Below, one piece after another: positions 1 to 8,558 of a DNA stretch of 64,000 nucleotides. The position numbers were made by a program, and so were the translations under genes. Under the pieces are notes generated by a model, which was not told the origin of the DNA, ran no database searches, and was given only the letters and a program-made list of their open reading frames with translations. This DNA comes from Pseudomonas sp. M47T1 (GTDB taxonomy: Bacteria; Pseudomonadota; Gammaproteobacteria; Pseudomonadales; Pseudomonadaceae), in the NCBI RefSeq assembly GCF_000263855.1, contig NZ_AJWX01000032.1, forward strand, positions 1 through 64,000, read 5' to 3'. Within the stretch, counting starts at the first letter, position 1. Each line of letters begins with the position of its first letter.

Positions 1-50
1 TATCCCCTGTGTGCCTTGGCCTGATTGCAAAACAAGTGCATCACTTGGAT

Positions 51-893
51 TCAGCGCTCGTCGCGCACAGGGTTGACCAAGGTGCCGATGCCGGAAATCT
101 GGACCTCGACCACGTCGCCGTCCTTCATGAACACCGGCGGATCGCGAAACAACCCGACGCCCCCGGTGGTGCCCGTGACGATCACATCACCCGGGACCAG
201 CTCGGTGAAGGTCGAGCAGTAGGCGATCAGCGCTTGCACGTCGAACACCAGGTCGCTGATGGGCGCCTCTTGCATGACCTGGCCGTTGAGGCGCGTCTGC
301 AGCGTCAGGGAGGCCGGATCGGTGATCTCGTCAGTGGTCACCATCCAGGGGCCGAAGCCGCCGGTGCTGGGGAAGTTCTTGCCCGGGCCGAACTGCGAGG
401 AGTGGCGCTGAAAGTCACGCACGCTGCCGTCGTTGTAACAGGCGTAACCGGCCACGTGATTCAGCGCCTCGCTGGCCGCAATGCGCCGCCCGGCGCGGCC
501 GATGACCACTGCCAGCTCGCCTTCGTAATCGAGCTGCGTGGAATCGAGCGGGCGAATGATCGGCTGCCCCGCCCCTACCTGGGAATTGGCATAGCGCATA
601 AACACAACGGGTTTTTCCGGCAGCGGCCGGCCGGTTTCGGCGATGTGCGAGGCGTAGTTGATGCCGATGCAGAAGATCTTGTCCGGGTTGGGGATGACCG
701 GCAGGTAGGTCACCTCGCTCAGCGCATGGCTGTCGCTCAACAGCGCTGGCAACTCGGCCACGCCCACGGCGGCGATAGCGCTGCGCAAATCAGGGTATTG
801 CGCCAGGGTCGCGGCACTGGCGACCTTGATCGCGTCCTGGTCGACCACGCCGTAGGTGGCACGGCCGTTGATTGTCACACTGGCAATTCTCAT
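51..893 (-). CDS. Fumarylacetoacetate hydrolase (FAH) family protein
   Basis: A 280-aa protein of the FAH superfamily, metal-dependent enzymes that hydrolyse or decarboxylate ring-cleavage and 2-oxo acid products. The family signature is visible: FCIGINYASHIAE near residue 75, then LDYEGELAVVIGRAGRRI with the acidic metal ligands, and a C-terminal VIVTGTTGGVG segment. The length is typical of bacterial FAH-domain hydrolases. The ATG at 893 follows an AAGGAC ribosome site. It lies 59 nt after the YciI-like gene on the same strand, so the two are probably one transcript from the 1253-1581 promoter region. The substrate cannot be read from the sequence; the neighbours suggest catabolism of a carboxylic or aromatic compound. 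Confidence 0.88.
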   Translation of the reverse strand: MRIASVTINGRATYGVVDQDAIKVASAATLAQYPDLRSAIAAVGVAELPALLSDSHALSEVTYLPVIPNPDKIFCIGINYASHIAETGRPLPEKPVVFMRYANSQVGAGQPIIRPLDSTQLDYEGELAVVIGRAGRRIAASEALNHVAGYACYNDGSVRDFQRHSSQFGPGKNFPSTGGFGPWMVTTDEITDPASLTLQTRLNGQVMQEAPISDLVFDVQALIAYCSTFTELVPGDVIVTGTTGGVGLFRDPPVFMKDGDVVEVQISGIGTLVNPVRDER

Positions 894-952
894 GGTGTTG
901 TCCTTGTTGTTATAGGGATTGCAACGTACAGGTCACAGCGCCCGACAGCGCC

Positions 953-1252
953 TCAGGAGGCTACCCGCGCGCCGTCGAAGAAGGCCATTTTCCAGGGCAC
1001 CACCTCGAGCTGTTCGAACAGGCCGGCCTGGGTGAAGGGGTCGCCTGCGACGAAGCGATCGACTTCGGCGCGGGTGTCGAAGTCGATGATGATCAAGCCG
1101 CCGATCATCACCTCGCCGCCCTCGTCCTGCAGGCCACCGCTGGCGATCAGGTGCGCGCAATGGGCCTGCAGATACGCATAGTGCGCAGCGCGGTGCTCGG
1201 CGCGCACGGCCTGCGCACCGGGCCTGTCCCTCGTGTAAATGGCAAACGGCAT
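953..1252 (-). CDS. YciI-like small protein
   Basis: A 99-aa protein of the YCII family, small alpha/beta-barrel ferredoxin-like proteins often found beside catabolic enzymes. It shows the family pattern: an N-terminal FAIYTRDRP strand, a conserved HRAAHYAYL segment, the central GGLIIIDFDTRAEVDRFVAGDPF and a C-terminal VVPWKMAF. A Shine-Dalgarno GAGGA lies before the ATG at 1252. It is the promoter-proximal gene of a two-gene operon with the FAH hydrolase. Members have been linked to muconolactone-isomerase-like chemistry and dehalogenation, but the role here is inferred only from its company. Confidence 0.82.
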   Translation of the reverse strand: MPFAIYTRDRPGAQAVRAEHRAAHYAYLQAHCAHLIASGGLQDEGGEVMIGGLIIIDFDTRAEVDRFVAGDPFTQAGLFEQLEVVPWKMAFFDGARVAS

Positions 1253-1325
1253 CGGGGATGTCCTCGACAGCGGTGATGGGCAGTACAGCGGGGGCCGGTG
1301 GCCATGCGCTGGTGTCCTTTATGAT

Positions 1326-1346
1326 TAACTGACACAAAGTCGCTTT
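1326..1346. promoter_or_regulatory. Predicted TetR operator O1
   Basis: TAACTGAC-ACAAA-GTCGCTTT, an 8-5-8 imperfect dyad about 75 nt upstream of the YciI/FAH operon. It shares the full TAACTGAC half and the GT of the second half with three other sites in this cluster. It is inferred to be an operator of the TetR-family protein at 8555. Confidence 0.5.
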
Positions 1347-1507
1347 TCAAGTGCTATTTTTCGCCCCCTAAACCTGCGAGACCGATGCGAGACCAAAGGC
1401 GGCTTGTATATCGATACAACCTCTTGTTTTACATCGGTTATTAACAGACGCCAGCGATCTCTGCGTACCGCCCCCAGCGTAAATATAAGCGGCCATGCTT
1501 GCGCATA

Positions 1508-1528
1508 TAACTGACATAGCGTTATTTT
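1508..1528. promoter_or_regulatory. Predicted TetR operator O2
   Basis: TAACTGAC-ATAGC-GTTATTTT, 53 nt upstream of the amidohydrolase start. It has the same left half and spacing as the other three sites. The 1253-1581 gap carries both divergent promoters, and I see no further gene in it. Confidence 0.5.
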
Positions 1529-1581
1529 TGTCGTGACGCGTTCTTCACTCGCCGTCTTCCAACGACAAGGAGATAACTCCC

Positions 1582-2775
1582 ATGACAGCTGCCAGCTACC
1601 CGATCTTCGATGCCGATCGGCACTTCTACGAACCGCCGGAAGCCTTTCTGCGTCACCTGCCGAAGAAATTCAAAAGCCAGTTCCAGTACGTCGAGGTCAA
1701 CGGTCGCACCAAGCTGGCGGTCGGCGGCGTGCTCACCGACTACATCCCCAATCCGACCTTCGAGGTCGTGGCGGCGCCGGGCTCCCACGAAGCCTGGTAT
1801 CGCGCCGACAACCCCGAGGGCCTGACCTTGCGCGAGATGGCCGGCAAGCCGGTCCCCTCCCAGGCGGCCTTCCACAACGGCGCGGCGCATCTGGCGGTCA
1901 TGGAGTCGCAGGGTGTGCACGGCGGCTTGATCATCCCGACCCTGGCATCGGTCATCGAGGCGCGGCTGCACAACCAGCCCGAGGCCATCGCGGCGCTGTT
2001 TCATGCGCTCAATTGCTGGTTCGAGGAAGAAGTCGGCTTCGCCTATGAAAACCGCCTGTTCCCGGTCCCGATGATCAATCTGGCGGACGTCGATACCGCC
2101 GTGGCCGAGCTTGAATACCTGCTTAGCGCTGGTGCACGGGTGGTGGGTATTCGCCCGGCGCCGGTACCTGGCATTTATGGCACCCGCTCCATGGGTTTCA
2201 AGGAGTTCGACCCCTTCTGGGCGCGCATCAACGAGAGCAAGATCTTCGTCGCCATGCATGTGTCCGACTCGGGCTACGATCAGATCGCCCGTTGGTGGAC
2301 CGCAGGTGCCCGCAACAGCGACGAGTTCCGCCCGTTCGAGAAGGAGCCGTTCGGCGAGTTGCTCGACTGGATGGGCCGCCCGATCGCCGACTCGTTGTCG
2401 GCCGTCATCTGCCACGGCGTGTTCGACCGGTTCCCCAACGTGCGCATCGCCTCGCTGGAAAACGGCTCGGCGTGGCTTGAGCCGCTGCTCAAACGCATGG
2501 AAAACATCTACCACAAGATGCCCAAGAGCTTTACCCGCAACCCGGTGGAGACCTTCCGCGAACACATCTACATCTCGCCCTTCTACGAGGACCCGGTGGA
2601 AAAGCTCGGCGAGCTGATCGGCTTCGACCGCATCCTGTTCGGCAGCGACTGGCCGCACCCCGAAGGCATGGCGACGCCGATGGACTTCTTCAAGGACATC
2701 AGCAACGTCAACGAAGCCAACACCCAACGCATCATGAGCACCAACCTGCAGGACCTGCTGACCGGCGTACGCTGA
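1582..2775 (+). CDS. Amidohydrolase family protein (ACMSD-like)
   Basis: A 397-aa metal-dependent hydrolase or decarboxylase of the amidohydrolase-2 / ACMSD-like type. Visible landmarks are the N-terminal FDADRHFYEPPEAF, the barrel histidine segment VAMHVSDSG, ICHGVFDRFPNVRIASLENG and the C-terminal LFGSDWPHPEG with the conserved Asp. It has an excellent Shine-Dalgarno (AAGGAGATAACTCCC) before ATG 1582. It opens a run of four plus-strand genes with short gaps (39-56 nt). Close relatives occur in terpenoid, steroid and aromatic catabolic clusters, where they decarboxylate or hydrolyse intermediates. The exact reaction is unknown. Confidence 0.85.
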   Translation: MTAASYPIFDADRHFYEPPEAFLRHLPKKFKSQFQYVEVNGRTKLAVGGVLTDYIPNPTFEVVAAPGSHEAWYRADNPEGLTLREMAGKPVPSQAAFHNGAAHLAVMESQGVHGGLIIPTLASVIEARLHNQPEAIAALFHALNCWFEEEVGFAYENRLFPVPMINLADVDTAVAELEYLLSAGARVVGIRPAPVPGIYGTRSMGFKEFDPFWARINESKIFVAMHVSDSGYDQIARWWTAGARNSDEFRPFEKEPFGELLDWMGRPIADSLSAVICHGVFDRFPNVRIASLENGSAWLEPLLKRMENIYHKMPKSFTRNPVETFREHIYISPFYEDPVEKLGELIGFDRILFGSDWPHPEGMATPMDFFKDISNVNEANTQRIMSTNLQDLLTGVR

Positions 2776-2814
2776 GCCAGGTGCTGTCATAACAAGATCG
2801 ACAAGGAGACACCC

Positions 2815-3681
2815 ATGGCATTGCTGGAAGGAAAAGTGGCGCTGATCACCGGCGCCGGGCGTGGCCTGGGCGCAGCCTACGCCAAACTGCTGGCCGAAGA
2901 AGGCGCAGCGGTGGTCATCAACGATATCGGCAAGGACGCCCAGGGGCGCTTTCTGGCCGACAACGTCGCGGCCCAGATCATCGCGGCTGGCGGCAAGGCG
3001 GCGGCGCACACCGCAGACATCTCCGAGGTCGCCGGCGGCCAGTCGCTGCTGGACACCGCCCTGGAGGCCTTCGGCGCCGTCGATATCCTTATCAACAACG
3101 CCGGCATTCTGCGCGACAAGTCGCTGCTCAAGCTTGAAGAAGCCGATTGGGATCTGGTCCTCAAGGTCAATCTCAAGAGCGTCTACGCGGTGACCCGGCC
3201 AGCCTTCACCTGGATGAAGGAGAACGGCCGCGGCGGGGTGATCGTCAACACCTCGTCGGTGTCGGCGCTGGCGGGCAATTTCGGGCAGAGCAACTACGGC
3301 GCGTCCAAGGGCGGCGTCTGGGCGTTTTCCAACGTGCTCACCGAAGAAGGCCGCAAGTACGGCATTCGCGTGTGGACCCTGGCGCCAGCGGCGCTCTCGG
3401 CCCTGACCGAAGGGCTGATGAGCGATGAGCTCAATGCCCTGCTGGCCCCCGAACACGTGGCCCCCGCGGTGCTGTACATGGTCAGCGAGCTGTCGGGACA
3501 GCGCACCGGCCATTGCCTGTTCGCCTCGGGCCAGGGCATCCGCGAATTGAAGCTGGTCGCAGCTGAGGGCATCCCCGGGCGCGGCAAGGACGCCAGCCTC
3601 GACGCCTACACCCTGGCGGCGCAGCAAGCGCGCATCTTCCGCCCGGAAGCTGCGTTGACGGTGATGGATTTCAGCCAGTAG
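2815..3681 (+). CDS. SDR dehydrogenase, HSD17B4-like
   Basis: A 288-aa short-chain dehydrogenase, probably oxidising a 3-hydroxyacyl-CoA with NAD. It shows the cofactor motif TGAGRGLG (residues 12-19), NNAG (94-97), a catalytic Ser at about 148 and YGASK (Tyr161, Lys165). The longer loop after strand 2 (NDIGKDAQGRFLADN) resembles the dehydrogenase domain of peroxisomal multifunctional enzyme type 2. The start is set by AAGGAGACACCC before ATG 2815. It lies between the amidohydrolase and the thiolase, consistent with the dehydrogenase step of a beta-oxidation-like side-chain cycle. Confidence 0.86.
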   Translation: MALLEGKVALITGAGRGLGAAYAKLLAEEGAAVVINDIGKDAQGRFLADNVAAQIIAAGGKAAAHTADISEVAGGQSLLDTALEAFGAVDILINNAGILRDKSLLKLEEADWDLVLKVNLKSVYAVTRPAFTWMKENGRGGVIVNTSSVSALAGNFGQSNYGASKGGVWAFSNVLTEEGRKYGIRVWTLAPAALSALTEGLMSDELNALLAPEHVAPAVLYMVSELSGQRTGHCLFASGQGIRELKLVAAEGIPGRGKDASLDAYTLAAQQARIFRPEAALTVMDFSQ

Positions 3682-3727
3682 CCCCCACGCCTTTGCGGCC
3701 ACCGCACGGTGGCCCCTGGAGTTGAAC

Positions 3728-4909
3728 ATGAGCAACAAAGCATTGATTGCCGGCGTCGGCATGGTGAAATTCGCCAAGCCCGGCAAGAACGAAATGTATG
3801 ACGTGATGGGTGCCAAGGCAGCATTGGCCGCCCTGGAAGACGCCGGTGTGCCGTACTCGGCGGTCCAGCAGGCGTTCGTCGGTTACGTCTACGGCAACAC
3901 CTGTTCGGGGCAGACCGCGCTGTACTCGGTCGGCATGACCCATATCCCCATCATCAACGTCAACAATGCCTGCGCCTCGGGCTCGAGCGCGATCTACCTG
4001 GCGCGCCAGGCGGTGCTCAGTGGCCAGGTCGAGGTCGCCCTGGCGCTGGGGTTCGAGCAGATGTCGGCGGGGGCACTGGCGGTCGACGACGACCGCACCC
4101 CGATCACCTGGCGGCTCGACGCCGCGGTGCAGTCCATCTGTGGCTGGGATGACAACGCGCCCCAGGCGCCGCAGTATTTCGGCAGCGCGGGCAACGAATA
4201 CCTCAAACGTCATGGCGGTACGCCCGAGCTGTTCGCGCAGGTGTCGGTGAAGGCGCGCAGCCACGCGTTGCGCAACCCCTATGCGCTGTTCAGCGAGCCG
4301 TTGACACTTGAGCAAGTCATGACCTCGACGCCGATCTTCGGCCCCCTGACCAAGCTCATGTGCTGCCCACCCACCTGCGGCGCCGCCGCGACCCTGATCG
4401 TGTCAGAGGCCTATGCGCGCAAGCATGGCCTGGGCCAACTGGTGGAAATTGCCGGCATGGGCCTGGCCACCGACGGCCCCGGCAGCTTTGATTCCGGCAG
4501 CCTGATCAACGTGGTCGGCGACCAGATGGGCCGGATCGCCGCCCGCCAGGCCTACGAGCAAGCCGGCATCGGCCCCGAGGACGCACAGCTAGTGGAGCTG
4601 CACGACTGCTTCGCCCCCAACGAAATCATCAGCTACGAAACCTTGGGCCTGTGTCCCGAAGGCGGCGCGGCGAAGTTCATGGCCGACGGTGACAACACCT
4701 ATGGCGGGCGCATCGTCACCAACCCGTCCGGCGGCCTGTTGTCCAAGGGCCATCCGCTGGGGGCCACAGGGCCGGCCCAGATCGCCGAATTGACCTGGCA
4801 TCTGCGCGGCACGGCCGGGGCGCGCCAGGTACCGAACGCGCGCGTCGGCATTCAGCACAACGTCGGCCTGGGTGGCGCCGGCGTGGTGACCGTGCTCAAG
4901 CGAGCGTAA
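3728..4909 (+). CDS. SCP2-type thiolase / lipid-transfer protein family
   Basis: A 393-aa thiolase-fold protein of the SCP-x/lipid-transfer subgroup, expected to carry out thiolytic (or retro-aldol) cleavage of acyl-CoA. The nucleophile Cys82 lies in NNACASGSS; GGLLSKGHPLGATGPAQ and HNVGLGGAGVV carry the C-terminal His and Gly signatures. The ATG at 3728 is chosen over an upstream TTG because GGAG (3718-3721) sits six bases before it. It follows the HSD17B4-like SDR and precedes another SDR. A MaoC hydratase in the same locus completes most of a beta-oxidation cycle. Confidence 0.86.
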   Translation: MSNKALIAGVGMVKFAKPGKNEMYDVMGAKAALAALEDAGVPYSAVQQAFVGYVYGNTCSGQTALYSVGMTHIPIINVNNACASGSSAIYLARQAVLSGQVEVALALGFEQMSAGALAVDDDRTPITWRLDAAVQSICGWDDNAPQAPQYFGSAGNEYLKRHGGTPELFAQVSVKARSHALRNPYALFSEPLTLEQVMTSTPIFGPLTKLMCCPPTCGAAATLIVSEAYARKHGLGQLVEIAGMGLATDGPGSFDSGSLINVVGDQMGRIAARQAYEQAGIGPEDAQLVELHDCFAPNEIISYETLGLCPEGGAAKFMADGDNTYGGRIVTNPSGGLLSKGHPLGATGPAQIAELTWHLRGTAGARQVPNARVGIQHNVGLGGAGVVTVLKRA

Positions 4910-4965
4910 GCCAGTACGGGCGGCGCCGCTCAACGGTTGCCGCCCTCCTTCGTGAGGTGTTGCGC

Positions 4966-5784
4966 ATGACTCCATCCGACATTCTGCTGACCGGCCAGGT
5001 GGCCATCGTCACCGGTGGCGCCAACGGTATCGGCGAGGGCATCGCTCTGGCCCTGGCGCGCTTTGGCGCCGACGTGGTGATCGGCGACCTCGACCAGGCC
5101 AAGGGCGAAGCGGTGGCGCAGGCCATCCGTACGCTGGGCCGGCGCGCCTTGCTGGTGCCCACCGACTGTACCGACACCCAACAGGTCCAGCGCCTGGTAG
5201 ACCTGGCCGTGGAGCACTTCCAACGGGTCGACATCCTGGTCAACAACGTGGGCGGGACCCGGCAAGTGAAATTCATGGACCAAGGCGAGCGTAGCTGGCG
5301 CAAGCACATCGACCTCAATCTGGTCAGCATGCTGGCCGCGACCCAGGCGGCCGCACGAGTGATGATCGCCGGCGGACGCGGCGGCACCCTCATCAATATC
5401 GCCAGCAGCGAGGGCCTGCGTGCGGCGCCGGGCTATGCGGTATACGCCGCCTGCAAGGCCGGGATGATCAGCTTCACCCGCACCTTGGCACTGGAGCTCA
5501 GCGAGCACCGCATCCGCGTGTTCGCCCTGGCACCGGACATGTTGCTGACGCCCGGCCTGCAGCCTTTTTACGACGCCGCCACGCCCGCCCAGGCCGCCGC
5601 CCGGGACCGCTACATTCCCCTGGGGCGGCTGGGCAGCGTGGAAGAGATCGGCGGCGTGGCGGTGTTTCTCGCCTCGCCCATGGCCAGCTACCTGACCGGC
5701 ATCACCCTTTCGGTGGACGGTGGCACCATTGCCTCCAGCGGCTGGTCGCGCGCCGAAGACAACAGCTGGGCGCTGTTCCACTGA
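4966..5784 (+). CDS. SDR family oxidoreductase
   Basis: A 272-aa classical SDR. It has TGGANGIGEG for cofactor binding, VNNVGG in place of NNAG, a catalytic Ser (NIASSEG), YAVYAACKAG with the YxxxK pair (the usual Ser before Lys is Cys), and a C-terminal SVDGGTI. The ATG at 4966 is preceded by GAGG at a good distance; an upstream in-frame GTG is less likely. It is the last gene of the plus-strand run and converges with the MaoC gene 37 nt later. The substrate is unknown; its neighbours point to a hydroxy intermediate of the same pathway. Confidence 0.84.
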   Translation: MTPSDILLTGQVAIVTGGANGIGEGIALALARFGADVVIGDLDQAKGEAVAQAIRTLGRRALLVPTDCTDTQQVQRLVDLAVEHFQRVDILVNNVGGTRQVKFMDQGERSWRKHIDLNLVSMLAATQAAARVMIAGGRGGTLINIASSEGLRAAPGYAVYAACKAGMISFTRTLALELSEHRIRVFALAPDMLLTPGLQPFYDAATPAQAAARDRYIPLGRLGSVEEIGGVAVFLASPMASYLTGITLSVDGGTIASSGWSRAEDNSWALFH

Positions 5785-5821
5785 CCCCACACAGCGGGCC
5801 ACCCGGTGGCCCGCGCCTCGA

Positions 5822-6691
5822 TTACTCGGTGTATTCCACCAGACCGTTGTTCAGCACCACCACATCGCGCTCGACCACCTTGACCCTGAACGCCGCGCGC
5901 CCCGGGCCCTGGCGCCAGACTTCGGTGCGCAGGGTTTCGCCGGGGAACACCGGCGTCGCAAACCGCAGGTCGAAACGCCGCAGCCGCGCAGGGTCGTTGC
6001 CGCACAGCAGTTTGAGCACCGCGCGGCCGGCAATGCCGTAGCTGCACAAGCCATGCAGGATGGGCCGGTCGAAGCCGGCCTGGCGCGACAGGCGTGGGTC
6101 GATGTGCAAGGGGTTGGCATCCCCCGAGAGGCGATAGAGCACCGCCTGCTCGGGGCGCGTGATCAGATCAAGGGACAGATCCGCCGGCCGGTCGGTCGGA
6201 ACGGCATGGGGCACCGGCGCGCCTTGTGCACTGCCACCAAAACCACCGTTGCCGCGCAGGAACACGGTGTAGCCGACCGTGGCCAGCAAGGTCCCGCTGG
6301 ATTGCTCGTGCAGGGTACGGGTCAGGTAGATGACGGCGCCCTTATCGGCGCCCTTGTCGTAGATTTCTTCGATGCGCGTGCGCCCGACCACCGTGCCGCT
6401 GGTAGGCAGCGGTTGATGCAGGGTCAGGAACTGCTCGCCGTGCAGCACCTTGTTGATATCGATGCCGGTCGCCGGGTCGGCCATCCAGTTGGGCCCGTCA
6501 CCAAGAATGGCGGGCAGCGTCGGCAGGGCCTTGAGGCCTTGTTCGAACACAAAGCACAGGTCTTCATCGGCCACGGGGTTGGTGGTGGCCGCGCCCACGC
6601 CGAGCGCGTAGAGCAGGGTATCGCGGGTGCTGAAAGGGTGAACCTGTTCGGGGATCGGCCAGTGTTTTATTCGGGTGTAATCGAGTGCCAT
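5822..6691 (-). CDS. MaoC-like dehydratase (hydratase 2 type)
   Basis: A 289-aa double hot-dog enoyl-CoA hydratase resembling the hydratase-2 domain of multifunctional enzyme type 2. The C-terminal half holds the signature YRLSGDANPLHIDP (catalytic Asp and His) followed by GFDRPILHGLCSYG. The N-terminal half (LPTLPAILGDGPNW, HGEQFLTLHQPLP) is the degenerate repeat that binds the acyl chain. Paired with the HSD17B4-like SDR it supplies R-specific hydration and oxidation. It is transcribed leftwards, and a predicted TetR operator lies just upstream at 6734-6754. Confidence 0.87.
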   Translation of the reverse strand: MALDYTRIKHWPIPEQVHPFSTRDTLLYALGVGAATTNPVADEDLCFVFEQGLKALPTLPAILGDGPNWMADPATGIDINKVLHGEQFLTLHQPLPTSGTVVGRTRIEEIYDKGADKGAVIYLTRTLHEQSSGTLLATVGYTVFLRGNGGFGGSAQGAPVPHAVPTDRPADLSLDLITRPEQAVLYRLSGDANPLHIDPRLSRQAGFDRPILHGLCSYGIAGRAVLKLLCGNDPARLRRFDLRFATPVFPGETLRTEVWRQGPGRAAFRVKVVERDVVVLNNGLVEYTE

Positions 6692-6733
6692 CAGGGGCTC
6701 CTAGCTGCGCTGAGAGCGCATTTTTGTTCGATT

Positions 6734-6754
6734 TATCTGACCATTAGTCAGTTA
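6734..6754. promoter_or_regulatory. Predicted TetR operator O3
   Basis: TATCTGAC-CATTA-GTCAGTTA is the most symmetric of the four sites (read on the minus strand it begins TAACTGAC). It lies about 45 nt upstream of the MaoC start and overlaps the last codons of the upstream alpha/beta hydrolase gene, so MaoC probably has its own regulated promoter. Confidence 0.55.
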
Positions 6755-7653
6755 TTTTCATGCAGGGTTTGCTCTACCGCCAACAGAGCCCTCAGGGTGG
6801 CGACCAGGGCCAACGGCTGGGACATCATGATGTGATGAAAGCCTTGCGGCACCACCACCGGCCCCCGCGCCTTGGGCAGCACTGCGACCATGCGCGCCGC
6901 ATGCTCGGGGCTGACCACCGCACTGCCCTCGCCCAGCACGAAATCCACCGGCACCTGTACCTTGGCCAGCTCCAGCAGGCCATTGGGTACCGAGACTAAA
7001 CGCGGCAGGTTGCGGTCGAACTTCCAGTCCCAGCCGCCGTTGACCCGGCGCAGCGAGTGCCAGGCGACGTAGTCGGCCAGCCAGGTGGGCCCGGGCGGCT
7101 GCTCCGGGGTCAGGCGAAAGCGTTTGAGGGCCTGTTCCATGGACGCATAGGGCTGGGCGACCGTGCGTGGCAACGGCACATTGGGCCGCGGCTCGTCGCC
7201 CATGAACACGTAGGTGTCGACCACGATCGCGCGGCGGATACGCTCTGGCGCCTGTGCGCAGGCCTGCAAGGCCCGACCGCCACCAAAGCTGTGGCCGACC
7301 AGGGTCACCGGGGCCAATTCGGCGGCATCGATGACGCCCAGAATATCGTCCACGAACGCCTGGCTGTCGTAGTGCTCGCGGCGGCCGCTGTCGCCCATGC
7401 CAGACAGATCCAGCGCCACCACGCGGTAACTGTCGGTGAAAAACGGCGCGATGAAACTCCACCACCGCGCATGAGCGCGATAGCCGTGAATCAACAGCAG
7501 CGTGGGCTTGTGTCGCTCTTCGGCGTTCCAGGCCAGGTAGTGCACCTGACAACCCTGCACCTCGGTGAAAAACGAACGCGGCTGAACCCGCAACGCCTGG
7601 TCGAACCAGGCGCGCGCCGGCTCGTCGGCAACAGAGGATTGAAGGTGATGCAT
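6748..7653 (-). CDS. Alpha/beta hydrolase
   Basis: A 301-aa alpha/beta hydrolase. It has an oxyanion-hole segment LLIHGYRAH, the nucleophile elbow GHSFGGG (Ser near residue 122), a downstream acidic residue in VPVDFVLGEGSAV and the C-terminal His in PQGFHHIM. It could be an esterase, thioesterase or C-C hydrolase; the fold does not decide between them. It has its own upstream dyad at 7728-7748, shared with the divergent enoyl-CoA hydratase gene. Its 3' end overlaps operator O3 of the MaoC gene. Confidence 0.84.
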   Translation of the reverse strand: MHHLQSSVADEPARAWFDQALRVQPRSFFTEVQGCQVHYLAWNAEERHKPTLLLIHGYRAHARWWSFIAPFFTDSYRVVALDLSGMGDSGRREHYDSQAFVDDILGVIDAAELAPVTLVGHSFGGGRALQACAQAPERIRRAIVVDTYVFMGDEPRPNVPLPRTVAQPYASMEQALKRFRLTPEQPPGPTWLADYVAWHSLRRVNGGWDWKFDRNLPRLVSVPNGLLELAKVQVPVDFVLGEGSAVVSPEHAARMVAVLPKARGPVVVPQGFHHIMMSQPLALVATLRALLAVEQTLHENN

Positions 7654-7727
7654 GGCGTGATCTCCAGACCGGAAAACCTGACGCCCGGCACATGGCAGGC
7701 GACATGACGAGGTCTATCGAAGCACAA

Positions 7728-7748
7728 TAACTGACGATGTGTCTATTA
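7728..7748. promoter_or_regulatory. Predicted TetR operator O4
   Basis: TAACTGAC-GATGT-GTCTATTA, in the 149-nt divergent region between the alpha/beta hydrolase and the enoyl-CoA hydratase/TetR pair. Its position would let the TetR protein control both directions, including its own operon. Confidence 0.55.
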
Positions 7749-7802
7749 TTTTGCCGCGCTTGTCGCCACAATCACCCCACGTCCGTCAATCAGGTAATTG
7801 CC

Positions 7803-8558
7803 ATGACTGAAGTCCTTACCGAGCGCCATGCACAGACCCTGCTGGTACGCCTCGACCGCCCGCACAAGCACAACGCGCTGACCCAGACCATGTACCTGAC
7901 ACTGGCCCAGGTGCTGCGCGAGGCACAACTCGACGACGCCGTGTGCGCCATCGTCATCACCGGCAGCCAGACCTGCTTCACGGCGGGCAACGACCTGCGG
8001 GACTTCCTGCAATCGCCTCCCGATCGCCTCGATGCCCCGGCCTTTCAATTCATGGCTGCGGTCATGGGGCTCAGCAAGCCGCTGATCGCCGCCGTGTGCG
8101 GCCCCGCCATCGGTATCGGCACCACGCTGCTGCTGCACTGCGACGGCGTGTACATCACCCGTGACGCCACACTCAGCGTGCCGTTCGCCAAGCTCGGCCT
8201 GACCCCGGAGTTTGGCGCCAGCCTGCTGCTGCCACGCCAGGTCGGTGACCTGCTGGCGGCCCAGTTGCTGCTGTGCGGGCGGACCCTGAACGGCACCGAA
8301 GCGGTGGAATATCGCTTGGCCAACAGGGTTTTCGACCATGGCGAGGAATGCCTGCAGCATGCGCTGCAGCAGGCCGCGCAGTTGGCGACGCTGCCCCAGC
8401 CAGGCCTGCGTGCCAGCAAGCGCCTGCTGCGCGATGCCATTGCCGGGCTGCAGGCGGTATTCGTCAACGAGTGCGAGCAATTTATCGAGCGGGTCATGAG
8501 TGCCGAGGCCAGGGCAGCGATACAGGCTTTGGTCGGCCCGGACAAGGCCACGCGATGA
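7803..8558 (+). CDS. Enoyl-CoA hydratase/isomerase family protein
   Basis: A 251-aa crotonase-fold protein. The oxyanion-hole residues lie in FTAGNDLRDF and in VCGPAIGIGTTLLLHCD; the conserved Glu is in LGLTPEFGAS. It probably hydrates or isomerises an unsaturated acyl-CoA. The ATG at 7803 is chosen over an upstream in-frame start that lies inside the operator region. Its stop overlaps the TetR start (ATGA), so the two genes are translationally coupled and probably autoregulated. Confidence 0.87.
   Translation: MTEVLTERHAQTLLVRLDRPHKHNALTQTMYLTLAQVLREAQLDDAVCAIVITGSQTCFTAGNDLRDFLQSPPDRLDAPAFQFMAAVMGLSKPLIAAVCGPAIGIGTTLLLHCDGVYITRDATLSVPFAKLGLTPEFGASLLLPRQVGDLLAAQLLLCGRTLNGTEAVEYRLANRVFDHGEECLQHALQQAAQLATLPQPGLRASKRLLRDAIAGLQAVFVNECEQFIERVMSAEARAAIQALVGPDKATR

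Noticed and set aside
1522..3816. A 764-codon open frame on the minus strand
   Set aside because: It runs antisense to the amidohydrolase and SDR genes, which have clear motifs and ribosome sites; high GC makes such long shadow frames common.
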